A stretch of DNA of 64,000 bases from Primulina eburnea (Eukaryota > Streptophyta > Magnoliopsida > Lamiales > Gesneriaceae): assembly GCF_022965805.1 (NCBI RefSeq), contig NC_133116.1, positions 2,666,001 through 2,730,000 on the forward strand. The letters run 5' to 3'. The position numbers and the translations under genes were made by a program. The notes beneath the pieces were generated by a model. The model had not been told where the DNA came from. It saw only the letters and a list, made by a program, of their open reading frames with translations, and ran no database searches. The stretch's first letter is position 1. Each line of letters begins with the position of its first letter. Below are positions 50,146 to 63,100 of the stretch, piece after piece.

Positions 50146-53100
50146 ATGGCTCTACCAGTGATCCAAATTCTCAACACTTCACAATTGCTTCCTAGGAGAT
50201 GCTTCCTCAAAGGTGGTTCACCTCCATTAGGTCAATTTCCCACTTCATTTCTCAGGTACAGCATTTGTCGTGCCATGAAAATTCACGTCAACTTAGTTTG
50301 GTTTTTCCACTCCGTTTGAATCGAGGATTTGGGTTTTATTCTTTGCAGGATTTCCAGAATTTATCCAGTGAGCAGCAAAGGTGTGGTGCGTGCTGCATTC
50401 TCAGCCGCCGGTAGTTCTGGTGCAAACAGTGATTTTAATCCATACGAGGTAATTTAGTATGCACATTTACCTGTTTGTTGCTACATTTGTGCTATTTAGG
50501 GGTGGCCCAGTCACTTGGATTTTCAGAATCTTTATTGTCAAGTTCTAAAATGTCTCTGTCTAGGTTGCTCCGGGATCCCAGTAGGTCCAACCGCTGTATA
50601 GTTGCTTGACTAATTTGTGTATTTCATACAGGTTATAGGTGTGAATCCCCTCGAGGGATTTGACATGGTCAAGGCAGCTTATACCAAAAAGCTAAAGGAT
50701 GCTAATAGGAGAGGTGACGAAGCCACCGCCACCCGAGTAGGTTAATTAAAAATCTATTTTGCCAGAATAACTTTTGTTAGATGTATTAGGAAGATGTTTG
50801 AATGTTCCAAACTTTAGATTCCCACAAATTTACTCGTAAATCGTCCTTGTTCAGTTAGAAAAGGCCCTACGATTCGATAATGATGTCGCAGTTGACGAAA
50901 AGGAAGAAGGGCGAGACAGTTGGTCCGTTTAATGTATGTTTTTTTTGGTATTTTTATGCACGTTCTAGATTTGTTAATGTTAAGATCAGTAGCCTCGTGA
51001 ATTACTGTCACGGATTTGCCTCCTCAACATAAATTAAGGAAGAAGGTTAGTCATGCAATGTCATATGTAAACAAGTTTATTCCAAGTACTCTGTTATCTG
51101 TAAGTTGCGTTTGCAAATATTAATTTGATTTGACTAGAGAGATTCCATGTGATTGATTATGAAAGTGTAATGGATTTACTGTATGGATCTGAAATATTTG
51201 ATTTCAAAACCTTAAAATTCAAATGTTTCTTAAGGGAATATATTAGAGAAGTCATTTTGTAAGTTCGGTATCTATGAAATTGTCACTCAATCCTACAAGA
51301 AAGAAAACTTCAAACATGAGCAGAAGGCATTAGTAGGACAGTTAATCCCATTGAAGGACCATATGCTAGTCTTCTTTGGATCCACCAAAAGTTTCCCTAG
51401 AAATTGGGTTTGGTGGTTAGAAGGTGCAAACTTTGTGTTCTGGCAATTTAGAGCAATATAAGTTTTGAGTTTAATAAAGAAATAGTTCATGCGTATATAC
51501 TTTCTCAGGAAAAAAAACCAACTTAATTAAGAATTTTAAGACGTCTGGTGCCAAATATGATTGGCTATCAGCGTGTAGATCTTGTGGTCGATAAGGATTC
51601 ATTTCTTATACACCATTGTAGTTTGCAATCATATGATTCTTTGTTAATATTTTGATTCCTTCAATTTAATATTTGCTTTTTTTATTTTATTTTATTTTTT
51701 GAATTTTGTTTGTGAACAAAGCTCAGGTTTCAAAGGATATAAAGTATGCGGATAAGCAGCCAATTGTCCCATGGGGCCCAAGGTATGCCTTTTCATCAAG
51801 CAACACCAACATAGAATGTGGATATTAATGCTATTGCAAGTTAGTCAACTGCTTGTTGTCTTTAACCTTCGTACCTCATTCTTTAAGTTAGAAAAATGCA
51901 CAAAACTTTTAGCTCGACTAGATAGTAAGTGTTATGAGATCATGCTTGTTAGTCGTCACATCGGCTATATTAAGTTCTTTAGAGTTGTAGAGCTAGCTTT
52001 TGGGGTAAAGTTAAACACAAGTTCATAATATTAACACGATATCATATCTCAGGTCCACCGTTATGTGTTAGACTGTCTTTGTGGGCCACCTGTCTTGTAA
52101 ACTTCACGCTTCAGTTGTTCATTTCTGAACGTGAGATGATGTGTTAGTTGTCCCACATCGGTTGTAATAAGTTTTTGAGAGTTGTATATATAGACTTAGA
52201 TAATCATCTCCTATTGAGCTAGTTTTTGGGTGGTGTTAGACCCAAATCCACAATCTCAACAATTCTTACTCTAGATTATCTATCATTTGGTTTTGTATAC
52301 TTTTTCCATGGATCTATGTTATATTTAGATATCCTTGTGATTGGAAATAGTGTTGTTAGCTTTCGATTTTTGATTCATGGTTCTATTTGACTTTTTCCGT
52401 CTATATCTCGTTTCCTCCTGCAGCTTAGAAACAGTTTTTATTGCCATAACCTGACTATCTTCTATCCTTTTGTCAATATTTCAGATTTGCCAAATCTGAG
52501 GTCAAAGATATGCGAATTAACATGGCAATATCAGCTGTATTTGTAAGTAGGAGTTTGGCAGTGGTTTATCTTTTTTGTTGGATTCCGTTTTCTTATCTAG
52601 GCTGGAATTTAGGAGGTAGAGTGGGACAGATTGACTATTATTTGGCATTTTACTTGGTCATTGACTGATAACTACATGTTTTTATTTTGCAGACAGCTTG
52701 GATATTTATCAAACGTAGTGCAGAGTATAAACCTTTGCAATTTATAGCCTTCGTGTTTGTCTATCGAATTTTTGAGAAGTTAAAAGCATTTGAACCCCCC
52801 TCATCTCCCACTTTTACGGTAAAATTGTAAGACAAAATTGTTGAATTCTTTTATAGTGTGGTGATTTGTCCCTAAAAAGGCTTGTTTTCTTTTTTTAGGG
52901 AAATATCATCCTAGAAGAATTTTCAACCTGCCATTTCTTATAATATATCTGTAAATGCAGGAAGAAGGTGAGGATGAAGGTAGAATGTTGCGAATGGGAA
53001 AAAGGCTACTCCGATCTCTAGCCCTGGTTTTTGGTACCATAGCTTTTGCTTCTTTGGTAAGCTTAGCAATTAATTTTTTTCACCTGAAGGTAGTATTGAC

Positions 53101-56100
53101 ACCACGTGCATGTGAGATACCTGAGTTTAACATCTTGGAATTTATGAGTTCATGTTCAGATGAAACATATAATCTTACTTGTAACGAGGTCACATTTCTG
53201 ATCTGTATTGATCTTTCCTCTGTTCTGTGTGTTCAAAAGGTTTAATTAGTGAAATTTAAGTTTCATTAAAGTCTACAAACATCTTGGTAGATAGCCTTGC
53301 ACTTGGCATGAGTGGACAACCTCCAGACCTTTTCCTTATCAGTTATCCCACAAGATTAAAATGACAATAAAATGTATCAAGATTGACAATAGCATTGTGG
53401 CAAGTTCTTTTTCATCACTGTTTAAATTGGTTATAACTTAAAAAAAGGTGACATTCACTTGTCATGAACGAGAATAATGGTCTTGGGTGTCCTTTTATTC
53501 ATCATTTATCAAAATTTCTGATCAGTAGCAAGTTCTCCACATGGGACTGAACCTTTTCCGTTAAAGATAGTGTAACGACCATGGGCTATCCCGATCTTGG
53601 GCTCACCACATGGGCCTTTTGCCCTCACGGGCTTTCCCATGCATCATTACTCATAGAACTCCTTCCCCTGACAGGGAGTCTGTGCCGTATTGAGTTATGG
53701 TCGTTACCACGTCATTAGGTGTTTCTGATAATATTTCAGGTTTCTCTTTTTGCTTCCTTATTTCCACATACTAGTGACAGATTCCCATTATCTGATCTGT
53801 GACAAAGTTTCTATTATCCAGTTGAGTAGGTGGCATGGTTTATCTAAGTAGGATTCCAGTATTTGATTCATTAATTGTTTTATTTTCCATTAACTATTTC
53901 TCGAACGATCACCAGTTTACTGAATCATTTCAGCTTGCTGAATCATTATGGTTCATTCATTCTTACTTAAATCAGATACACTCGATGACTTAGGCTATGT
54001 TTACTTACTATGATAAGTATAAGATTATACTAATAATCTTATTAACCTCATGTTTACTTGTTTTTTTATGGCTCGTACTAACTCGTAAAGATTATAAATA
54101 GTTACCTAATTTAGCTTTTAAAACCAGATGATTTATCATAAATAAAATATGTGATTAATAATTATTTTTATTACTGATACTTGCATCTTTACTTCCAAAA
54201 AAATAATATATGAAAAGCTAATTTATAAAAATTATAAAACTTGAATAAAAAATCGAATAATTTAATATATTATTTAATACATTTCATTTGATTTTATCCT
54301 TGATTCATAGTTTTTTTTTGCTCAATTTATTAATTTTATTTTTTAAGCAATAAATAATATCAATACCCAATAATTTTTATGAATAAAAATAACTTACATG
54401 AATAAAAATAACAATCTCAATTTTGCAATACAAACTAAAAATAAGATTATTTATTAGTATTTTTTTGATAGGAAACATAATAATTATATAATGAAAGTTT
54501 GTTAGTACAATAATAGCGGATGAGTGTTCTGCAAGAACTAAGAGCTAAACATTATCGTCAAATCATTACAAACTTCCAATCCCTAACAACATCTGATATC
54601 GAAAGATGAGTACGCCCTCTGAACTTAATGATTTCTCATAATTCGCTTTCGCTGACATTTTTATTGCTGAAAATTCTGTTATTCCTCACTATCCATATGC
54701 TCCAAAATGTGAGATGAACTATGACATACCATAAAGTGCCAGCGCTGCTCCGTGAAGGGAAACCCGGTTCGATAATGAACATGTCTCTTGCCCTCTGTGG
54801 AAACACCCATTGACATCCGATCTCTTGCATAACCTTACTCCATAAACATCGTGAGTAGGTACAGTGCATCAACATATGATCCTGAGTCTCTTCGTTGTTC
54901 TGGCATAGAGTGCACCATTGAGGACTTAATGCGCAAGTTGGCCATCTTCTTTGCACCGAATCTGATGTAGGGAGTTTACACAGCGCCACAGTCTACGAAA
55001 AAATCTGAACCTTTTGTGGGACAAGTGATTTCCATATATGATCATGATAAGGAAAGACAGGGAAGTCATAGATAGGAAAGAAAGAGTCGTAAAAAGATTT
55101 GATCGAGAACAAACCCGATGAATCCCCCAACCACATCCTGTAATCCTCCATACCTAGCTGAACCCTGACCGAATCTAGCACACCTGATAGAGTAGCAAAC
55201 TCACCCATCTCTAAATCATTGAGATCTCTCCTAAAACACACATCCCACCTAAAAGATTGTCTACCTTCTACACTGACCACCTCTACAAAGCACTGAATAG
55301 GTTTGTTTGACAATGTACAAATTCTGAACAAAGAAGGAAAACGTTCTTTGAAAGAAGGACTCACTCCCCCACAAACATCCTCCCAAAACCGAATGAAATT
55401 GCCCCCTCTCAAGACCGAACCCCACATAAGATGAATTGCCGGGAAAGTGCAAGAAATGAATTTCCAGGAGCTTCGGAAAGTAGCATTCTTGGCCAATCCC
55501 AAATCCCACCTGTTGTCTTGGAGACCGTAAATGCTTTGAATTACATTTTTCCACAAAGTCCCCTTCTCCTTTGAATCACATGTTGTTGCTTATCCTTCAT
55601 TGTTTGACATCATATAAAATTAGTTTACTAGTCTCAATATGATTTATCCACATATAATAACATTTCATTAACTAAACACAGATTTACAAAATCCAGTTAT
55701 TTAGGTTAAAGTTAGTTGTATTCTGTTTGGCTTATTTGGCTCGGTTTGTACACTGACAGTTTCTCTAATGTTAAATTGTAGGGATACACTGGTATTCTGA
55801 ATGTAGTCGAATATTCACTTGGCTATGTGCCGGTTTTCTTGCACAACAACCAGGTAACAACCATTGCCGTCTACCACATACTTTCTTTGGATTAGATACT
55901 TGAAAATGGCCAAATCAGATTCATTTCCAAGGAAATTGTATACCACCACTGGACGTTCCTCATGCCTCATAGAATGAGGAACACGGGGAAAATATAAAAA
56001 GTTCTGCTGAGTGCGCGACACGAAATGCGATAGACCAAATTGTGAATGATTTGTCGTTCATTTAGATGGCCTAAAACTTAGCATCTTGTGCAAAATGGCA

Positions 56101-56228
56101 TGCATCGAATCAATTATAAAATTCAAGAAATTAATTGCAATTTAACTCTGTTTCGCCTTACTCAGGAACTGCTCGTAACTGTGTCAACGGCGCTCATGCT
56201 CTACGTTCTAGCCTCATTCTATCGGTGA
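50146..56228 (+). CDS. CPP1-like / DUF3353 chloroplast protein (J-like domain plus membrane segments)
   Basis: Family of plastid membrane proteins related to CPP1, the chaperone-like protein of protochlorophyllide oxidoreductase; closest in memory to At2g20920. Ten exons: 50146-50255, 50349-50448, 50632-50736, 50859-50933, 51727-51782, 52485-52542, 52693-52818, 52961-53056, 55782-55853 and 56166-56228, about 286 residues. Residues 1-60 look like a transit peptide. A J-like domain without an HPD motif follows: NPYEVIGVNPLEGF, then AAYTKKLKDANRRGDEAT. After that come IPWGPR-type VPWGPRFAKSE and several hydrophobic segments (MAISAVFTAWIFI, QFIAFVFVYRIF, LALVFGTIAFASL, TALMLYVLASFYR). Exon 4 starts four bases after the conserved-looking acceptor. 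The upstream site would give LEKA but then a frameshift. Intron 3 holds this acceptor pair, intron 5 a TRIM, intron 8 a LINE and a MITE. Confidence 0.88.
51947..52261 (+). mobile_element. TRIM-like miniature LTR retrotransposon in intron 5
   Basis: Two related direct repeats act as LTRs: 51947-52036 (TGTTAGTCGTCACATCGG to ATATTAACA, partly deleted) and 52142-52261 (TGTTAGTTGTCCCACATCGG to ATCTCAACA). Right after the left repeat, cgatatcatatct resembles a decayed Met-tRNA primer site. The interior is about 105 bp and non-coding. The flanks atgct (51942-51946) and attct (52262-52266) are a near-match 5-bp duplication. Confidence 0.78.
53573..53707. repeat. 135-bp repeat with perfect 11-bp inverted ends, intron 8
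   Basis: It begins GTAACGACCAT and ends ATGGTCGTTAC. The interior has gggctcaccacatgggcctt and gccctcacgggctttcccat, GC-rich against the intron. It resembles retrotransposon-derived plant repeats with gtaacgaccc ends, but its class is unclear. Confidence 0.6.
53993..55683. mobile_element. Harbinger-like MITE in intron 8, host of a LINE insertion
   Basis: The ends GGCTATGTTTACTTAC and GTTAATGAAATG-side TAACTAAACACAGAT form an imperfect inverted repeat (GGCTATGTTTA against ATCTGTGTTTA). Both flanks are tta (53990-53992 and 55684-55686), the 3-bp duplication typical of PIF/Harbinger. The LINE fragment explains most of its length. Confidence 0.6.
54462..55575 (-). mobile_element. 5'-truncated LINE (non-LTR retrotransposon) with zf-RVT domain
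   Basis: The minus strand encodes the C-terminal region of a plant L1-type ORF2: VIQSIYGLQDNRWD, then GNFIRFWEDVCGG and FRRDLNDLEMGEFATLS, then SGLFSIKSFYD. A zf-RVT zinc-binding segment WCTLCQNNEETQDHMLMHC follows. One in-frame TAG near 54993-54995 splits the two open stretches; related proteins usually carry a Trp nearby, so it may be a TGG to TAG change. The 3' end is near an A-tract at about 54462-54468. No reverse transcriptase core remains. It is antisense to the host gene. Confidence 0.88.
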
Positions 56229-57179
56229 CAATTTTCCAATGTTTCTCTGGGTGAACAGCAAGTTTCGCATGAAAGTTCGGAGTAGACTAAGAGTTTAAAA
56301 CCGGGCTCTGGGCAAATTTGTATGATTGGGAGTTGAAAGAGGGTAGATCATATACTACAAAAAAGAGGCTAGATTAGAATGTGGTGATAGATATATATAT
56401 TAACCTTTTGATTATCTTGAATATTGCTTTCCATGCAAAAAAAAATATTGCTTTTAATTTTAATGGTTTATGAAATTGTGATTTTGAAGTTTATCATGCC
56501 TACTATATAAAAACTGCTATTTTCTGTTGTAGTAGGCTTCGTCCTTGGGAACACACCTCTTTTTTATTCTGGCCCTGAAATAACTAAATTGCTCGTTTTA
56601 AATTTTTTTTAAAAAGTTTTCTAATTTTCTCTCGTGTGTATAAAATGGCTGATATAGCCTGTTAGGTTCGTTTTATTAAAATATTTAACTAGAATAAAGA
56701 ATAATATTGAATTTGGGATGGAATGTAAATTATAAAATTTTCATTTTTAATAATTAATAAATGAAAATAAAATCAAAGAGACTAGAGATAATATTATAAA
56801 TTTTCATCCAATGATTCTGATTATATAAAATAAATAATTAACGAATTTAATCATCATGATATAAATAATCAATACACAAAATTATAACCAAATATTTAAG
56901 TAAATTGGATTATTAAACAATCCCATATGCGAGTATGCGACCACCGAAATGTGGCAAGTTATATATATAAAAAAAGAAAACGTGGTTGCTGTTGCAATAA
57001 TTTCAAACTTCAGGGGGTTGGCTGCAGATAATGCATTAGGTTAATATATTTGCACTCTCCATCGACCTTCAGCTAAAACCCACAAAAACCTCAGCGATGT
57101 AATTGTACTGTAGGCTTGGACCAACGACAAACTGCCAATCGAATTGAAAAATCCACCGAGGAATCGTGCAAAGGAAGAG
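56229..57179. other. Intergenic: CPP1-like 3'UTR and ELP1 promoter side
   Basis: AT-rich, with a leader-like GC-richer stretch from about 57010 to the ELP1 ATG. No gene or repeat recognised. Confidence 0.5.
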
Positions 57180-60100
57180 ATGAATAATCTGAAGATTTCT
57201 TGGGAGGTGGCTGCGAGGCTGCAGTTACAGTCTGAAAGTGCGGAGGAGTTCCTCCGGTTGTCGGCCATTGACGTTGAGCGAGATCTCCTCTTCTTCGCTT
57301 CATCCTCCAATTTCATTTACACAATGCCGAATCTTTCATCTCAAGTATAAAAACATTATTTTTTAATTTATTATTTTCTGTTGTTTTGTTGTTTCTTGGT
57401 TGTACTGTCTTGCAGAAGTTAGCGGAGATGGGATTTAATGTTTTTTTTTGGATGTGTCGTATGAATATTACGGATGAGTGTTATGAATCACGATATTATG
57501 CATGTGTTTATAACAAATGAGCCTAGCGAAGCTGCATAAATAAGAAAGATTTGTCTTTGATAAAACTTCATGATTTGTGAAATTGTCCAAATGGAAGGGC
57601 TAATCTTTTTCCAAACTTGTTTTGATGATTATGAACCAAGTTTCTAGATTTCTCTATTGTTCTGTATCTGTATATCTCCTGAAGAATCTTTTTCCGTAAC
57701 CAGACTGAAGGAGCTTGGAGTAAGACCTCATCACCTGCTTCTGCTCAGCTCATTGATCTAGAAGCAGGAGATTACATTACTTGTTTAGAATACGTCATGG
57801 AAAAGGAAGCCTTGCTCTTGGGAACTTCTTATGGTCTTCTATTACTCTTTAATGTGGATGATAATGCAACAGAAATTGTTGGACGAGTCGAAGGTGGTGT
57901 CAGGTGCATCTCACTAAGTCCAGATGGTGATTTGTTCGGTATGATCACTGGTTTTCAGCAGATTCTAGTGATGAATCTTGATTGGGATCTGTTGTATGAG
58001 ATGGCACGAGATGATTTGTCAGAAGATATTGACGTACGTAAGGACTTTTTACCATATTCTTTAAATTTAAACTTGATTTGAGTCAATCATGTCATAAGCT
58101 GCCTCTTATGTTGTTTAATTGATGGCATCTGTTTCATTTTGTGCTTGTTTTTTCGGGGTTTGAAGGAAACTTTTTTCGCTATTAATGACGGTAGTTCATA
58201 AAATTGTATTTGGATAGTTTTGTGATATAATGGTAAGATTCCATTAGGAGTTAACTTTATTCAAAAAGAGATTTTTGGAATGCCTTGGAATGTTTTCAAA
58301 ATCTCTCACATTCACACCTACTCCTTCGTGGAGACTTGCGCAAATGGATCTGTGCGAAAATTCGTTTTCAAGAATAGATTCCTCTTGTTATTTTGCACTT
58401 ACTCATTTTTGCAACTGGCTCCTATCTTTTGGTAGCTTTGCACATGACAATTTCCTCTTGTGCCCTTTCCAGGCTTTCTTTTTTTATTACTAGGCAACAT
58501 TTATATTCCAATTGAAAATTTTTCCTGCATAGAGTGACGTGGTTTATGAAGGAAGCGTGGAGAAGATGCTCAGAAAAACATACCGCAACTATCATGGAAG
58601 TGTGAGCAGATGAGAAATAGCATTTACACCAATAGTTTGTGAAATATAAAAGTCAACATTATCGATCCCATTTTAGGAAGAGGGAGGTGTCCTGGACTTT
58701 TTCTATGATCCTTCACATTTTTATTGTCATTATACTGCAAAAAAGTTTAGCACTCAAGAATAAATGAACTTTAGGATTGAGATGGAGTTGTGCAGTTTAT
58801 TCACATGATGTGTTGGATTGTGTTTCAGATGAATTAGCATCTTCTGCCGAAGTTTTGTTTGACAATCCCATTTCATGGAGGGGCGATGGCAAGTTTTTTG
58901 CAGCTCTTAGCAAGGCGCATGATTCATTTCCCTCAAATAAAAAGCTTAAAATTTGGGAACGTGACTCAGGGGCGCTCCATGCTGTCTCAGAACCAAGGCC
59001 TTTCATGGGATCAGCATTGGACTGGATTCAAAGTGGAGGAAAAATTGCTGCTGTCTATTATCGAATTGAAGAAAAGAAATGCCCATCTATAGTCTTTTTT
59101 GAGAGAAATGGTTTAGAGAGAAGCTCATTCAGTATCAACGAGGGAATTGAGGCTACTATAGACTTTCTGAGGTTCAACTGTAGCTCTGATCTTCTTGCTG
59201 CTATTGTTAGAAATGAAACATTCGATACTCTCAAGATTTGGGTTTTTAGTAATAATCACTGGTACTTAAAGCAGGAGATTAGATATTCAAGGAATGATAA
59301 AGTGAACTTCATGTGGGATCCGACAAAACCTCTTCGATTGATTTGTTGGACTCTCAGTGGCCAAATTATAAGCTATAAGTTTGTTTGGGTCACGGCAGTA
59401 AGGGATAATTCAACAGCATTTGTCATTGATGGCTCAAAGATACTAGTAACCCCATTAGCGTTGTCCCTGATTCCACCTCCTATGTATTGTTTTAGCTTGG
59501 AGTTTCCTAGCGCTATTCGTGATATGACTTACTGCTCCAAAGTTTCACAAAATCGTCTGGTTGCATCTCTGTCAGATGGAGGTTTAAGTATTGTGGAGCT
59601 TCCTCTGCTTGAACAATGGGATGAGCTGGAAGGGAACCATTTTAAAGTTGAGGCTTCATATTTTGGTACAGAATTTGGATCTTTGCTACATCTGTCTCTG
59701 TTGGATTCACACGTGCTTCTTGGTGTTTCCTACTTTCATTTTGGTGATAGTGATGGCACTAAGAGATCCCCGTTTGATAAGGATGGCAATCTAGGTTATT
59801 ACCTGATGGAAATTGAGATCAGTTGCTCTGAAGATCAAATTCCTAGTTCAGTGACATCCTCAGGTTGGCAAAGTGAAATTTCGAGTCAGATTTATCTTGA
59901 AGGGGTGGTTATTGGTATAGCTCCTGTGCCATCTCATAGATCTTTGGCATTTGTTCAGTTTGATGGTGGAAAATTATCTGAGTACATCCCAAAGGCTGGA
60001 ACAAATAGAGGAGCCAGTCTTCGTAAGTGTGACAATAAGAATTTCTTGTTGTCCTGCCCTCAGATGGATATTGCTCAAGTTGGAGATTTTACACCAGATA

Positions 60101-63100
60101 AATTGTTACTCCTTGGGCTTGATGACAATGGCAGCTTGCATACTGAGGGAAGGATATTATGTAAGAACTGCAGAAGCTTTTCATTTTACTCGAATTCTGG
60201 TGATTCAACAATGACTCATTTGGTGATTGCAACGAAACAGAATTTACTATTTATTGTTGACTTTGGTGATATCGTGCGTGGAGAATTGGACCAGAAGTAT
60301 GAGAATTTCATGCCTATTGTGAAGAGTAGAAAGTCTGAAACTGAAAGCTTTTATATAAATATATGGGAGAGAGGGGCCCAGGTTGTAGGTGTCCTCCATG
60401 GAGATGAGTCTGCTATCATACTACAGACACCTCGAGGAAATCTTGAATGTGTGTATCCCAGAAAATTGGTCCTTGCTTCAATTGTAAATTCTTTGGACAA
60501 AGGCCATTTCAGAGATGCCTTGCTCATGGTAAGACGACATAGGATAGATTTTAATATTATTGTTGACCGTTGTGGTTGGCAAACCTTTGTTCAGTCAGCT
60601 GCAGATTTTGTCAGACAGGTGAGGAATTTGAGCTACATAACAGAGTTTGTGTGTGGCTTGAAAAATATAAATATCATGGAGACACTGTACAAAAATCACT
60701 TGTCCGCGCATAACATAAAGAATGAGTGCAAAGACGTAAAGGTTTCAAATGGTGATAATATAGTAAACTCAGTCCTGATGGCCATCCACAAGGCGCTTGA
60801 GGAGCACATCGAGGATAGTCCTTCAAGAGAGATTTGCATTCTGACCACTTTAGCTAAAAATGACCCCCCAGCTCTGGAACAGGCTTTGGAAAGAGTAAAG
60901 TTTATCCGAGAAATGGAGCTCTCGGGAACTGATGATTCAAAGAGAACGTCTTACCCTTCGTCCGAGGAAGCTCTGAAGCATCTGTTATGGTTGTCTGATT
61001 CAGAGGCGGTTTTTGAAGCTGCTTTGGGGCTTTATGATTTAAATCTTGCCGCTATTGTTGCGTTAAATTCACAAAAGGATCCTAAAGAATTTCTGCCACT
61101 ACTTGAAGAACTGGAAAACATGCCAATGCTTTTGATGAAGTATAAAATAGACCTTAAACTGAGAAGATATGAAAGTGCTCTCAGGCACATTTTTTCTGCG
61201 GGAGACCCTTACTATAAAGATTTTACAGACCTGATGATGAACGTTCCTGAACTATATCCTCTGGGTCTTCAGTTGATTGATCAGCCGCATAAAAAACGGC
61301 AAATTCTTGAAGCATGGGGAGATCATCTTTTTTCTTCAAAATGCTTTGAGGATGCTGCTACCACCTATTTGTGTAGCTTCCATCTAGAAAAAGCTCTAAA
61401 GGCTTATCGTGCTTGTGGCAATTGGAGGGGGGTTCTGACAGTAGCTGGCCTCATTAAACTTGGGAAGGATGAGCTTTTGCATCTGGCGCGTGAACTCTGC
61501 GAGGAGCTTCAGGCACTTGGTAAATTAGGTGATGCTGCTAAAATAGTATTAGATTATTGTGGTGATATAAACAATGGTATCAGCTTATTGGTCCAAGCAA
61601 GAGAATGGGAAGAGGCTTTGAGAATTGCTTTTCTGCACCAAAGAGGCGACCTGGTTTCAGTAGTGAAAAGTTCTTCTCTGGAGTGTTCTAGCTTGCTTAT
61701 TGGAGAATACAATGAAGGGATGGAAAAAGCTGGCAAGTACTTGACCCGCTACTTGGCTGTTCGTCAAAGAAGATTGTTACTTGCTGCAACAATCCAATCT
61801 GACGAGCGATCTGTGGGCTATCTTGATGATGAAACAGGTTCACAAGCTAGCACTACTTTCAGTGAGTTGAGTGCATATACCACAGGGTAAGTTGCCTACT
61901 CTTCAGCTCTCTCTAGCATATAGTTTTGTCATACTTCCTTTTGTTTAGAGTTACTTAGTTTTGCTAGTAATGTTGGCCACTGATGTATATTTTCCTCCTC
62001 TTGATGCCCCTGCTCTATCTATGGACCAAGGATACCCTTAAATCTTACTGCTGCTTGGGCTGATTCATTTTGTTTGTGACATGCAAGTGGTTTTTATTTT
62101 TGCAATCATCCTTTAGAGTGGCCAATCAAGTCTGCTATCTGTATCTCCTCCCACTTCCTTACAGGTAGTTCTAGCGGTTGAACAATCTTAGATGTTCAAT
62201 ACTCCTGCTTCCTCACTGTTGGTTCTCAGGGTTGGTTCTGAATATGTAGTCATTTCCTTAACCAAAGCTCAATATCATGAGGACAGTGGGCCAAATAATT
62301 GACTCAGAAACTTGTCTTTTAAATTTAGTGTCATCTTGCTTCCCCTGAAGACTATGTTACACTGTTTCACTTCATCTTTCCAATATTATTCTAGGTGCAA
62401 CATCTATATTTCATTGCTGCCTCTAATAGAATCTTTCTAGATGCAATTGAAGCCTGAAGCATCCCTCTCTTATCTCGGTGTGTAACTATTATTTTCCATA
62501 TGTAACAAATGTGGGATATCATCTTATATGCACCTACTTGGCAGATCTAGATATCGATGTCAAAGGCATGAGTCGAATGTGAATTCAAATTTAAACTTCT
62601 ATAATTAAGAACTGACATTCATTTGCCAGTCTTCTCCTGTATTCCGCTGGTAATGTTCATTTCTCTTTTCTACTCTCATATCCTTCTTACAATCCTAAGA
62701 CTTTGTCAGCAATTAAGTGTTAGGCTGGGAGATTCTTATTCTGTCTCTGCTTATTGAATCATGCTAGGCTGGGAGGTCACTCATTACCATCAGTAATCTA
62801 TTGACTTCTACTTTTCAGTGATACAAATTGGTGCCAATTGGCTTCGATGGACTTTTGTTTTCTTTATCTAAAACCATGATGCCGTCAAATACCAAATTGT
62901 GAAATCTTCGAATTCACTTGGACATGCTTTGTACTATTTGTCTCACTTATCTTGAGCAGGACCAAAAAGGGTTCAGCTGCATCGACTTCCCTGAGCACGT
63001 CTGCCAGGGGCAGAGGGCGTCAGCGAAATAGAGGAAAAATAAGAGCTGGAAGGTAAAATATTGCTTCTTCGTATATTTTATTTACCTTAATCGGGGGAAA

